The notes under the pieces are model-generated. The model made no database searches, was not told where the DNA came from, and was given only the letters and a program-made list of their open reading frames with translations. Both the position numbers and the translations under genes were made by a program. This document shows positions 34,924 to 46,277 of a stretch of 64,000 nt of DNA, in pieces. Within the stretch, counting starts at the first letter, position 1. Each line of letters starts with the position of its first letter. Source of the stretch: Bolinopsis microptera (Eukaryota > Ctenophora > Tentaculata > Lobata > Bolinopsidae); contig NC_087084.1 of NCBI RefSeq assembly GCF_026151205.1, positions 124,001-188,000 of the forward strand. Direction: 5' to 3'.

Positions 34924-36344
34924 TGTTTAGTTTATTTATTTTATTTAATATGATCTTAGCCTATAAACCCGTGTTTAGTTTACAATATTGCTATCAGAGA
35001 CGTGTTATATTCATTACTATTTATATATTTTTACTGCTTGATTCAGAGAAATCTAGCTTTTTCCGAGAAACTAATCTTTAATAGATTAGATAAAATGTAC
35101 TCAGCTATTCTTTTCGTTTGATTATTTATACTCAGTATATTTAAGTTTTGTACCGTTTTAAGTCACATAGTTTTGTACGTCTTCCTAAGACTTGTTTCCC
35201 TTTCCTAGTTTGTAAGTTATTTTAAAGATTTGTGAATGTTCCAGTTGCTTTTAGAACAATTTTATCTCAGATAACGATGTTTAATAAAATGATGCAAAGA
35301 CTTATTTCGAAGATCTAATCAACACCGACTTTTAATGTGTAGGAGTACAGCGACAAAATACATATAATATATATTCAGGGATAGACGCTTTGCCAGTCAA
35401 TTATAGGCTATATTTATAGCCTATAATCCGTAGATTCAGAAGCTTTAAAGATACAGCCATTTTGGACCACAGGTCTTGAAGGTAATTGTTTAGAATTTAG
35501 TTTACATTATGTTAAAAAGTAATTCAACGTCATCATCACCACTTGATGACGTCATCAAGTTAACCATTTTTAAAACTTGATTTTTCACAAAGTAATCATT
35601 TTTAAAATCAATTTTTCGCCATTAAGGAGTAATTTTATTCAAAATTTGAGGACAAAGAAGTTAGATAATTGTTTAAGCATTCTGAAAATCTACCGGAAAG
35701 TGTTTTTAGCTTGCTCCTTCATAAAGATATTCGCTATTGAAGTTAGTGCTTTTTTAAAGAATAATTTTATAAAAACGCTAATTTTACGTTCTAGTATTCT
35801 CTGGTGTTGCACCATCCCTTGGGTTGTGGAGCTCAATTTTGCTTCATAAAGGTCTAAATTGTGTCATAGGCTAGTTTTAAAGTTGAAAATCGAAAAGTTG
35901 CACACGTGGGGCCACACCCAAATTGATAGAAAATTGCTAAAATCACTGAATATTGCTGTTTTCACCGATTTCCGTCAACTTTGGAGTGCCGTTGTGATTA
36001 CAGTTCTTCTTGAAATACTTTGAAGATTTTTATGCTTATCAAAATTCAGACTATATATAAAACACCATCATGCAAAAATTTACGGTGATTCAATATTGGA
36101 TGCGCACGCAACTTCCGCTCAAGGTTTGCACGTGCGAAAGGTTCAAATTTTGCTCATTCGTGATTTTGAACAAATTCTGCTTTGCCACGACAGTTCAATG
36201 TCATTATATATGAATTTAATGCCAACTTGAATGAGTATAAAGTGGCATATTCAGTCAGTGATCGAATTGTAAAAGAATGGGAAAAGCGAGCGACCGATTT
36301 CATTCTCGGTATCATTTTGCATTTGATAACGGTCATTCAAATTG
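34924..36344. other. AT-rich non-coding stretch; one perfect 20-bp palindrome with a CRE core
   Basis: No coding sequence is supported. At 35541-35560 acttgatgacgtcatcaagt is a perfect 20-bp palindrome centred on TGACGTCA, the CREB/ATF consensus. The remaining sequence is probably the 3' UTR of the Penelope-like element followed by unassigned sequence. Confidence 0.6.
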
Positions 36345-36420
36345 ATATCATTGCCTTTTGTTTGGGAAAGAGAGACACTGGCAGCAGTCCACTCTACCCA
36401 TGATTTTGGGTTTTGGTAAA
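36345..36420 (-). mobile_element. Half copy of the foldback MITE seen at 48548-48665
   Basis: gagacactggcagcagtcca, then ctctacccatgattttggg, matches in reverse complement the left half of the foldback element at 48.55 kb, including part of its centre (gatatcatt). Only one arm is present. Confidence 0.7.
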
Positions 36421-36445
36421 ATTTCTATATACATATATCGTCTCG

Positions 36446-36965
36446 CTTTATATAGTAAGATAAAACAAAATAACGCGTAAAATTAGAAGTGAGCTACAAC
36501 CAAACCAAATACAAATCGACGGCGACACAAAAATGCGCGCATATTATTAAAAGTTTTGTAGGCAAGAGATCAGGAACTTCAACTAGTGATTGTGAAATTT
36601 ACCATAGTCCGTACCCCTGGAGATTGTAATTTTGTAGAGATAGAATCCCTAGAAGCTATCCTCCCAATAACCATGGAAGTCTTGATCAAGGAGTTAAACT
36701 TATTCAACTTATTCATCAATACAGAGAAAACAGAATTCACCCATGTTTTCCTCGCTCCAGTTGGTGAAACTATTTTTGGTCGTGATTATATCATGTTACG
36801 TGGCAACGAGGATTAGCGGAAGAGTAAGACCCTTGGCTTGGGTCATTGTTTTGTAGTGAAAATGAATAGTTGCTCGATGCATATTCGTTGTTTCACAATA
36901 ATCTTGAACAAATTCTTACGATGCGCACCAACACACCCTTTAAACTTTGGGCCAGTTGGTAATCT
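36446..36965 (+). repeat. Left arm of a ~520-bp inverted repeat pair
   Basis: This stretch (ctttatatagtaag to gccagttggtaatct) is the reverse complement of 44315-44850, apart from 16 nt (tcagcgtgctctgacg) present in the right arm and absent here near 36613. Inside it are a LINE RT scrap on the plus strand and, abutting it, an inverted GAHRKNLF C-terminal LINE piece, so the ancestral unit was itself a LINE-derived rearrangement. Its distal end is interrupted by the Gypsy insertion at 36967. Confidence 0.95.
36586..36835 (+). pseudogene. Scrap of LINE reverse transcriptase
   Basis: The frame reads LEAILPITMEVLIKELNLFN, then LFINTEKTEFTHVFLAP and MLRGNED, a stop, then RKSKTLGLG. This is the thumb/after-palm region of a LINE RT (INTEKTEF then GNE..RKSKTLG), probably the same family as the C-terminal piece at 5700-6275, which begins just after such a segment. 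The fragment has no catalytic box and is short. The 16-nt difference from the right arm falls in this frame at about 36613. Confidence 0.6.
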
Positions 36966-37137
36966 ATGTTGTAGTATTATATCATATTGATTATTTATAT
37001 GTACTAACCTATTGATTGTTCCATAGGTCCCTTTATGATTTGATCTAGTTCTCAAGAAACGGCTACGTGTTTTATTACCCACTCAAGCAATCATTACATG
37101 GTGTCAGATCAAGTAAACAGTTCAAGGTTGCCAGTAT

Positions 37138-37545
37138 CATGAACTCAGTAACAATCACGGTCGGTCCCTATAGAATTGGAAATTCCATTGTGGAGTGGTT
37201 AGAGAAGGTAGACTATTGGAGAGGACTGCTACTAACTGTAACCATGGTAACTGACTGCTCAGCACCGAGGAAGCTTGCTATCCTAAAAACAGTAATAGGC
37301 GAGGAAGCCAGCGGCACGATCAAGAACTTTAGTGCAGAAGAACGAAGCAGTTATGACAATCTGGTCAAGAAGTTGGAATCCTACAACAGACCATCTGTCA
37401 GTACTTCAACGTACTGACACCAGTTCTATTCCATGTATCTGGAGGAAGCAGAAAGTGTTGAGGATTTTGTTAACAGATTGTTGGACTTAGCTGTGAAATG
37501 TGGTTTTAAGTTTCTTTGCAAGGCTGCAGAAGGTGCCACAGCAGC
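37138..37545 (+). pseudogene. Gypsy Gag fragment
   Basis: The frame from 37138 (MNSVTITVGPYRIGNSIVEW, then LAILKTVIGEEASGTIKNF) stops at 37417. One frame over, YLEEAESVEDFVNRLLDLAV and KCGF follow. The ESVEDFVNRLxxLAxxC pattern is typical of Gypsy/Ty3 Gag capsid regions, so a small indel near 37410 splits the protein. It follows the 5' LTR by about 40 nt. It is cut off near 37545 where the LINE begins. Confidence 0.7.
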
Positions 37546-37559
37546 ATCGAAGACATCGA

Positions 37560-40339
37560 AACAAAAATATCATACTGGCTGGTGATACTAACATAGACCT
37601 ATAACTAGATTACGGGAGAATAGACTCCGTTACTAAGTGTGTGGACACTTTAGCAGAGCACGGATTCGCTCCTGTGATATCAAGACCAACTAGAGTCACA
37701 GATCACAGTGCGACTATCATTGACCATATTTTCGTCAATAATTGCCACGCTGTTACAAAATCGGGAGTAAATTCTGAATCAATCTCTGACCACTTGGCAA
37801 CTTGTCACAATTATGGTTGATCAGAATAGGCTCAGTTGTAAACTTCAAGAAGATACAACAGAAACATCTTCTCGAGTAATAAACGATGACAGCATCAAAA
37901 AGTTCGAGAACGACATTTCTGCCGTAGACCATTGACCATATTTTCGTCAATAATTGCCACGCTGTTACAAAATCGGGAGTAAATTCTGAATCAATCTCTG
38001 ACCACTTGGCAACTTGTCACAATTATGGTTGATCAGAATAGGCTCAGTTGTAAACTTCAAGAAGATACAACAGAAACATCTTCTCGAGTAATAAACGATG
38101 ACAGCATCAAAAAGTTCGAGAACGACATTTCTGCCGTAGACTGGAACTTGGTTAATAACTATGATTCTGCAGATGAAAAATTTGAGGCTTTCGAGAAAAA
38201 ATATAGTGAACTATACGACCGAAATTTCCCAATTAAGGCAAAAAAGAGTAAACCAGGCCGCCGTAAAAACACAAAGCCGTGGATCCAAGAATGGTTACGG
38301 TGCGCATGTGATCGCAAAAATAAATTTTATGAAGATTTTGTCACAAACCCGACCACTGAAAATGATATTAGGTACAAGAAAATGAAGAAATTTGTGAATA
38401 AACACGTGGATAAGGCCAAAAACAAATATTACAACGCATACTTTACAAAATATTCTAGCGACAGCAGAAAACAATGGCAAATGGTTAATAACTTGTTAAA
38501 CAGAAAGAAAAAAGGCAAAATTAAGATAAACAAAATTAACTATAATGGGAGCGAGATAACAGATTCTCAGCAAATTGCGAATAGCTTCAATGACTATTTC
38601 TGCAATATAGCTGAGACTCTTAAGAGAGAAAATGGTCTCGTATGCTCCGAGGGCCGGACTATCGTAACAGAAACTCAAGACAGCAAATGCCAGCGGAGCA
38701 TGAATCTAGAAGATTCGTCCGCATCAGAAATAATTGAAATAGTTAAGGGTCTGAAAATTAAGTCGACTTCTGATATGAGTATACTTCCCCTGAAAAAAGT
38801 GAGCAATATACTTGCGCCAGTGCTTAGCTGCCTAGTCTCTGCGTCTCTACATCAGGGGAAGTTTCCACATAAATTGAAAATCGCGAAAGTAATTCCACTT
38901 CACAAAGGTGGGTCACGTGCTGAAGTTTCAAACTATCGACCTATCTCACTACTTTCGTGTTTCTCAAAAATCTTTGAAAAAATTATGCAAGCGCGACTAT
39001 TAGATCACTTAAAGACAGAGAAAATCCTATTTGACTCTCAATACGGATTTCGAGCTGGGCATAGCTGTGAACATGCTTTACTAGAAGCCCAAAACCATAT
39101 CCACAGGGCACTAGAAAAAAGCAGGTCACAGCATTGCTTCTATTGGACTACAGCAAGGCCTTTGACATGGTTGACAGCAGTATTCTTCTGAGAAAACTTG
39201 AGCACTATGGAGTTCGGGGATTGGCTTTATCTTGGTTTGACTCATATCTTACCGATAGAGAGCAATACGTGAGCGTCAACAACTGCAAGTCCTCTCACCT
39301 CAAACTTAACTACGGAGTACCACAGGGCTCCATTCTCGGACCAATTCTGTTCATAATTTACATCAACGACCTTCCTCAGATTAGTAATTTAGCTAAACAT
39401 ATTTATTTCGCTGACGACGCAAACCTAATAATAAGTACAAATACAGTTGAACAACTTAATGCAATGGTGAATGAGATTCTGACTTTGATAATTGATTGGG
39501 CTACTAATAACGGGCTTAAATTAAATGCTAGCAAAACTAAATATATGATCTTTACAAATAAGAAAACTGAGGATATAGAAATTTACATGGGAGGTGAACG
39601 ATTAAAGCAAAGTGATCACGAAAAGTTTCTTGGCGTGATCATTGATACCAAGCTAAATTGGGCCCACCACATTAGACATTTAGCCACTAAAGTATCTAGA
39701 AATGCGGGCATTCTCTACAAACTCAAAGGCTCTGTACCTAACAAAGCACTCAAGTTGATATACAACAGCTTTGTTCAGTCTCACTTGTACTACTGCTGCA
39801 CAGTTTGGGGAACAAGATCGCTAAACTCCGTTAAAAGAGTCTTCTCGGCCCAGAAAAAGGGCATTCGCGCTGCAGATAACCAATACCACCGCTATTTTTA
39901 TGACAAAGATCTGAACAGTACACCTTCACACACAAAGGAAATTTTCAATAAACTAGAAGTATTAGCTTTACCGAACGTGATAGCTAAATATATATTATGC
40001 TTAATGCACAAAGTTTATTCTAACACTGCACCACCAAATATTATAAGAATGTTCACTGTTTCAAACTTAAACGCACCTAGAAGAGAACCTGAGTTCTTTG
40101 CAGTACCATTTAACCGTTTATGTAATTCAGACAAGAGCATTTCTTACATTGGGCCTAAGTTATATAACAAAACAGTCAACATTATTAACAAGGACATAAA
40201 ATATGTCACGACTTGCCTACAAGACAAATTCCTAAATTCATTCAAGTCTACAGTCAGCAAGCATGTGCTTACTGCACAAGCACTTAACCCGGATGACAAG
40301 GACTGGAACAACTCAAATTTCGTACTTTTAGAAATTTAA
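37560..40339 (+). pseudogene. LINE (Jockey/CR1-like) endonuclease end plus RT, inserted in the Gypsy element
   Basis: The start shows the C-terminal part of an AP-type endonuclease: LAGDTNIDL, then RPTRVTDHSATIIDHIFVNN and SISDHLAT (the SDH box), broken by a stop and a 212-bp duplication. Frame 38025-39191 has KIAKVIPLHKGGSRAEVSNY and FDSQYGFRAGHSCEHAL. A shift near 39120 leads to 39134-40339, which has LLLDYSKAFDMVDSSIL, YGVPQGSILGPILFIIYIND and YFADDANLI, so the three catalytic aspartates are present. The C-terminus ends VLLEI and a TAA. It is 5'-truncated. The YSKAFD, GVPQGSILGP and FADD spacing fits the Jockey/CR1 group; the exact family is unknown. Confidence 0.85.
37719..38142 (+). repeat. 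212-bp perfect-looking tandem duplication within the LINE
   Basis: 37719-37930 (starting attgaccatattttcgtcaa) is repeated at 37931-38142. Because 212 is not a multiple of three, it breaks the endonuclease-RT frame. I saw no base differences between the two copies, so the event is recent or an assembly artefact. Confidence 0.9.
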
Positions 40340-40559
40340 ATAATTTGGTACAACATACGTTGATAATAACGAGCAACAAAACTTTAACCTCATAACGAAA
40401 TATGACTATCTTCGAGCATTTTTTACAATGCTATCGCTACCGCGCAATTTCACTCTCATTTACAAGACAAAAATATCACCGCGCATTCTTCAGACCCTGT
40501 GTCGCTGTTCTAAATTTATGTCAAGAGATAAGAGTTATTTAGAAATTCTTAATAGTAGT

Positions 40560-41175
40560 ACTATTCAAATTTGCTTCCGGCAGTATTTGTACGGAAAACA
40601 AGTCACCGTACACACCGACCACAAGCCGTTAATCAATATCGTGAACAAGACACTTCACGATAACCCAAAGCGTATCCAACGTTTACTGCTTAGGCTACAG
40701 TGCTTTAACCTTATATTACAGTACGTTCCAGGGAGAGATCTACATGTTCCCGATATGCTATCACGTGCATGTTCAATTACTTACAGCCCAAGCACTAATG
40801 AAACGTTGTTAACTGATGAGGCCGATTATCAAATTTACGTGGTTATTGAAAATCTGAAATGCAGTGATATTATGAGAAGTAAGATTAAGAATGAAACATT
40901 GAATGATAGTGAAATGAGACAAGTTATAGATTATATAGTTAATGGATGGCCTAAGTACAAATGTGATTGTACAGAAACTACCAAGCTGTATTGGCCACAC
41001 CGCGCAGAACTCTGTGTTTATGATGGCTATATTATTTTCCATGATAGGATTGTGATACCAACGGCATTAAGAGCTGAAATTCTTGAACGTATCCATACTG
41101 GCCATCAAGGTCGGGAACGTTGCAAGAGATCAGCTCGAAGTGCTGTTTTCTGGCCACGCATAAACCAAGATATTG
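40560..41175 (+). pseudogene. Gypsy RNase H to integrase zinc-binding region
   Basis: From about 40575 the frame reads FRQYLYGKQVTVHTDHKPLI, then LRLQCFNLILQYVPGRDLHV and PDMLSRAC: the connection and RNase H region of a Ty3/Gypsy pol (YLYG...TDHKPL...YxPGxxxxxxDxLSR). It continues to ERIHTGHQGRERCKRSARSA and VFWPRINQDIE, the HHCC zinc-binding start of integrase (H..G..G...K....A....FWP). The preceding RT is missing. The frame ends where LTR-derived sequence intrudes at 41176. Confidence 0.85.
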
Positions 41176-41395
41176 AATTATATTGATTATTTATATGTTA
41201 TACTAACCTATTGATTGTTCTATAGGTCCCTTTATGATTTGATCTAGTTCTCAAGAAACGGCTACGTGTTTTATTACCCACACAAGCAAACATTACAATC
41301 TAGCTAGGCACACTTGGGGCATAGTTGGGGCAAATACAGTTTGGGCACACTACCTACCTTGGATTCGTTTCGGGCTTCGTTTCGGGCGCGACAGT
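41176..41395 (+). mobile_element. Copy of the 3' LTR plus host flank lodged inside the integrase gene
   Basis: 41176-41297 matches the last 122 bp of the LTR, ending attaca. It continues with the same flank found outside the element (atctagctaggcacacttgg to gattcgtttcgggct, 41298-41376), identical to 42522-42600. An internal copy therefore includes sequence from beyond the element's edge. The junction lies at a shared aattatattgattattta-like stretch. Confidence 0.9.
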
Positions 41396-42106
41396 TTAAG
41401 ATCACACACACTACCCAATAGAGCATGGCAGAAAATAGGAATAGATATGTTTAGTTTTGATCCTCTGTATACAAGTAGTAGATTTAAAACTTTTTGTGTT
41501 AACAATGAGATTGATTACGATTTTAGTTCTGCTAGATACCCGCAATCGAATGGACAGAGTGAAAGAAGCATCCAACATATCAAAAACATGTTAAGAAAAT
41601 GTGCTGCAGATGGCAGTGATTTTAAGAAAGCTTTACTAATGTATAGGACTACACCCCTAGATAGTAAACTGCCAAGCCCTTCTATGTTGTTTTTTAATCG
41701 TAAGCTCAGAACTAACTTACCCATGTTAAACGTAACAACTGATAGTGATATTGAAAACAGGAAGATGTTAAAGTGCAGGCAGGAGAAATCAAGTGATTTC
41801 TATAACAGACACGTCAGAAATGAGGTAAGAAGAGAGTTTAAAGAAGGTGACTTAGTGCAGTTCAAAAACTTTAATGGAGACCGAAATTGGCATCCAGACC
41901 AAATAGTGTCAGTTCGCAACCCTGATCGCTCATACACTCTGCAAAACAAGTTTGGCAACTTGGTAAACAGAAACCGAAGACTTATGTTACACGATAGAGC
42001 TAGTAAGGAGATGAAATATGATATAGATTTACCTGAAAACCAAGTCGCCACACCAAGTAAGGTTACAAAACCACTTGAAAATTTCATTTTACATTTGGAT
42101 GTTTAG
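41396..42106 (+). pseudogene. Gypsy integrase core remnant and C-terminal domain
   Basis: Directly after the intruding LTR copy the frame reads LPNRAWQKIGIDMFSF, the usual entry to the integrase core. The core then jumps to YTSSRFKTFCVNNEIDY, SSARYPQSNGQSERSIQHIK (with the catalytic Glu of the DDE triad), YRTTPLDS and the SH3-like tail KEGDLVQFKN with WHPDQIVSVRNPDRSYTL. The region holding the first two Asp of the DDE triad is deleted. Stop at 42104-42106, followed by about 270 nt of 3' non-coding sequence, a polypurine tract and the LTR. A near-identical copy is at 54950-55638. Confidence 0.85.
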
Positions 42107-42600
42107 AGTGTATCACAGTTTAGAATTATTTTAGATGTAGATAAGCCAGTTAAGGCCTTATCAGTAAAAATCAGTGGATTTGAGTGTAATAGACATTGAA
42201 TTGTGTTATCGCAGTTCTTTCACAGTTATATTTTATATTTGTCAGAAAGGGTTAATAGTTGTATTCTATAGATAAGAAACATGCTGATAAATTTGATTTT
42301 CGACTGGTACTGTATGGAAAACGCGAAAGTTTTTCTGTGTTAGAAGGGAGATGGATACATAGACTTTTAAAAGGGAAGTTGTTGTAGTAATATATTATTA
42401 ATTATATTGATTATTTATATGTTATACTAACCTATTGATTGTTCTATAGGTCCCTTTATGATTTGATCTAGTTCTCAAGAAACGGCTACGTGTTTTATTA
42501 CCCACACAAGCAAACATTACAATCTAGCTAGGCACACTTGGGGCATAGTTGGGGCAAATACAGTTTGGGCACACTACCTACCTTGGATTCGTTTCGGGCT

Positions 42601-43960
42601 AGCACGCCCAGGCCAAGACATCTTGCGTCTCCACCACCGGTGTCTCCGTTATCATGACTTGCTCACAGCCCATTCCAAGATTTAATTGCTATTAGCCTCT
42701 GTATATCCAGGGGTAGGAGGGGTGTCGGGGATGGTATGAAGAAAGCGATCAAGTGCTGCCTTGAATTTTGGCAAGGTTGGGATAGACTTGATGTCGTGAG
42801 GCACAGCGTTATACAAAGCAGAGGCCACTGAAGGGAAAGAATGGAACCTCATGGTGTTGGTGCTTTTGTATTTTGATCCGCCAAGAGGACGAAGACATGT
42901 TACACCTTTTCTTTGAGAGTGTTGGAAAGAAATGTTTACACTGTTGGGAATCTCACCGTAGTAAATTTTCCAGACAAGGATGATCATGTACCTCTCGCGG
43001 CAGCGCTGTAAGGAGTAGGCGCTCCCAGTAGCTAAGATGCTTGTATCCTGCTATTTTTGCAGTGAATGAGCGTTGGATCGACTCAATCATGATTATTTCA
43101 CACTGCAGGCGAGGCGACCAGAGAGCACAACAATACTCGGTAATAGAGCGGACGTATGTCTTGAAGAGCATCTTCATCGTGTCTTTGTCTCTGGTAGAGA
43201 AAGTTCTCAGTACCCATCCAGCTTTGCTCGCTGCCTCAGAGGACTTTCTTGTGATGTGTTGGCGCCAGGAGAGATCACTGTCAACATACATACCGAAATC
43301 TTTCACGACATCATCAGAAGATATCGATGCACCAGATGGTAATGTAATTGTAGGGTTTCTTTAGCTCAGGGTTCTTACCATGCTGGAGAAGTTGGAACTT
43401 ACTCTCGTTTAGCTCCATGTTGTTTGTACTGCCCATCGCACTACTGCACAGAGATCTTCCTGGAGACATTAGCAGTCGGACGGGGAGCTGTTGTTTTTGT
43501 GGAGCTTGGAGTCATCCGCAAACACTTTTACTTTGCAATGTTTTACAACTAGGAACAGGTCGTTGATATACAAAATAAATAGCAGTGGGCATAACACAGT
43601 GCCCTGTGGTACCCCACTTAGCACCATTATGACGAGAGATTCAATACCATCTACAACGACATGTTGGGTTCTTCCACTGAGGAAGCTTTCAAGCCAACGG
43701 TGGGCGTTGCCCTGGATACCGTACATATGGAGCTTGTTCAGAAGTGTAGCGTGGTCTACCTTATCGAAGGCTTTGCTGAAATCAAGATACAGAATATCAG
43801 CATTTTCGTCACCATCTAATATAAGTCATCCATGATGTCCTGGACGTGGTGAAGAAGTTGAGTAAGACAGCTTCTTCCAGCTTGGAAGCCGTGTTGATCG
43901 TGTTTGATGATATTTGAGCTACAATGTAGTCAACCAGCTTAGCACATATGGAGGCACTTG
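42601..43960 (-). pseudogene. LINE RT and C-terminus, minus strand, frameshifted
   Basis: Read on the minus strand from about 43960: QHGFQAGRSCLTQLLHHVQD, then after a shift LYLDFSKAFDKVDHATLL, HRWLESFLSGRTQHVVVDG, LSGVPQGTVLCPLLFILYIN and KVFADDSKL (catalytic FADD retained). After another break comes MYVDSDLSWRQHITRKSSEA and SITEYCCALWSPRLQ, then RPLGGSKYKSTNTMRFHSFP, ending TPGYTEANSN and a stop at 42682. This is the RT and C-terminal region of a CR1/Jockey-type LINE. It interrupts the sequence that continues the inverted arms beyond the Gypsy insertion site. Breaks lie near 43815, 43340-43470 and 42980. Confidence 0.85.
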
Positions 43961-43984
43961 GGCCTGAGGCACAGTCGAGCCGTC

Positions 43985-44314
43985 GAGGCAAAATATTACT
44001 TGAAGCAAAATTTTGGGAAACGAAACACACTTGTAACACCATTGGGGCACATCTGGGTCAAAAAGTTACTTGGGGCACAATCGGGGCAAAAACAATTTGC
44101 TTCTTCAGGCCTCAACTTCAGGGCTCAACTGTGCCCCAAGTATGAAGTAACTCTTTGCCCCAACTGTGTTCAGTTTCCCTTCTTAGTTTCTCAACTGTGC
44201 TTCAACTGTTTTTGCCCCAATGGTGTCCCAAGTGTGTTTAGGTTCCCAAAACTGTGCTTCAAGTAATTTTTTGCTCCAAGTGTGCTCCAAGTGTGCCCCA
44301 AGTGTGCCCCAGCT
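43985..44314. repeat. Foldback of (c)ttggggca-rich sequence beside the right inverted arm
   Basis: 43989-44100 (aaaatattacttgaagcaaa ... accattggggcac) and 44165-44275 (reverse complement of ggagcaaaaaattacttgaag ... acaccattggggcaaaa) form imperfect inverted arms around a short centre near 44110-44130. The octamer ttggggca or its complement recurs throughout. A similar stretch flanks the Gypsy 3' LTR (42522-42600). Confidence 0.75.
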
Positions 44315-44850
44315 AGATTACCAACTGGCCCAAAGTTTAAAGGGTGTGTTGGTGCGCATCGTAAGAATTTGTTCAAGATTATTGTGAAACAACGAATATG
44401 CATCGAGCAACTATTCATTTTCACTACAAAACAATGACCCAAGCCAAGGGTCTTACTCTTCCGCTAATCCTCGTTGCCACGTAACATGATATAATCACGA
44501 CCAAAAATAGTTTCACCAACTGGAGCGAGGAAAACATGGGTGAATTCTGTTTTCTCTGTATTGATGAATAAGTTGAATAAGTTTAACTCCTTGATCAAGA
44601 CTTCCATGGTTATTGGGAGGATAGCTTCTAGGGATTCTATCTCTACAAAATTACAATCGTCAGAGCACGCTGACTCCAGGGGTACGGACTATGGTAAATT
44701 TCACAATAACTAGTTGAAGTTCCTGATCTCTTGCCTACAAAACTTTTAATAATATGCGCGCATTTTTGTGTCGCCGTCGATTTGTATTTGGTTTGGTTGT
44801 AGCTCACTTCTAATTTTACGCGTTATTTTGTTTTATCTTACTATATAAAG
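44315..44850 (-). repeat. Right arm of the ~520-bp inverted repeat pair (with empty Gypsy site)
   Basis: Reverse complement of 36446-36965 with an extra 16 nt near 44660-44675. At 44311-44325 it reads cagctagattaccaa, i.e. ggtaatctagctg on the other strand. This is the uninterrupted target sequence into which the Gypsy element inserted in the left arm. Confidence 0.95.
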
Positions 44851-44934
44851 CTTTGACCCGCAGAGGTTTAAAACTTAACTCTTTGAAAGAGCTTATCGTT
44901 AGGCCATCGTTTCAGATCATATTCCTGATTCTTG

Positions 44935-45118
44935 ACCTACAGCGATAGAGTTTCTAACATGTTCACAAACACGAGTATAAGCGATTTAATGTTGATTGGG
45001 TGTGGCCCCTAAAAATCGAGTTTTAAAATTTTGGCGACGGAATGCTCGAATGAGTAGTTACAGTATACCATCTGCAAAGTAACAACGTATATACTTATGT
45101 ACACTGACTTTTGCACTG
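44935..45118 (+). mobile_element. 3' end of a mariner-like TIR element
   Basis: 44960-45110 resembles 31680-31850 (ttaatgttgattgggtgtgg versus ttaatattgaatgggcgtgg, then attttaaaattttggcgacg and ggaatgctcgaa). It ends cttatgtacactgactttt, like the right TIR of 29338-31859. The terminal CAGGG is lost next to the AGT microsatellite. Confidence 0.6.
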
Positions 45119-45157
45119 ATGTTAAATACATACAACCACTCAAATTATGTTCATCAA

Positions 45158-46277
<1,120 letters not shown>

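Larger units (their letters stand above)
36967..42521 (+). mobile_element. Ty3/Gypsy-type LTR retrotransposon, short LTRs, heavily rearranged
   Basis: 5' LTR 36967-37098 (132 bp, TGTTGTAG...ATTACA) and 3' LTR 42380-42521 (142 bp) are near-identical. The 5-bp target duplication is atcta (36962-36966 and 42522-42526). Just inside the 5' LTR is tggtgtcagatcaag, a primer-binding-site-like stretch; before the 3' LTR is an aaaagggaag polypurine tract. Gag, RNase H and integrase remain, but protease and RT are replaced by a LINE (37560-40339) and the integrase is split. The inverted arm at 44.3 kb retains the empty target site, confirming the insertion. Confidence 0.9.

Noticed and set aside
33000-35300. 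Hammerhead ribozyme of the Penelope-like element
   Set aside because: I looked for the conserved CTGATGA and GAAA core blocks with flanking stems and did not find a proper arrangement.
40428-41186. Single Gypsy frame beginning at the ATG at 40428
   Set aside because: The first ~45 codons show no similarity to pol and probably belong to the LINE 3' region; recognisable pol starts near 40575.
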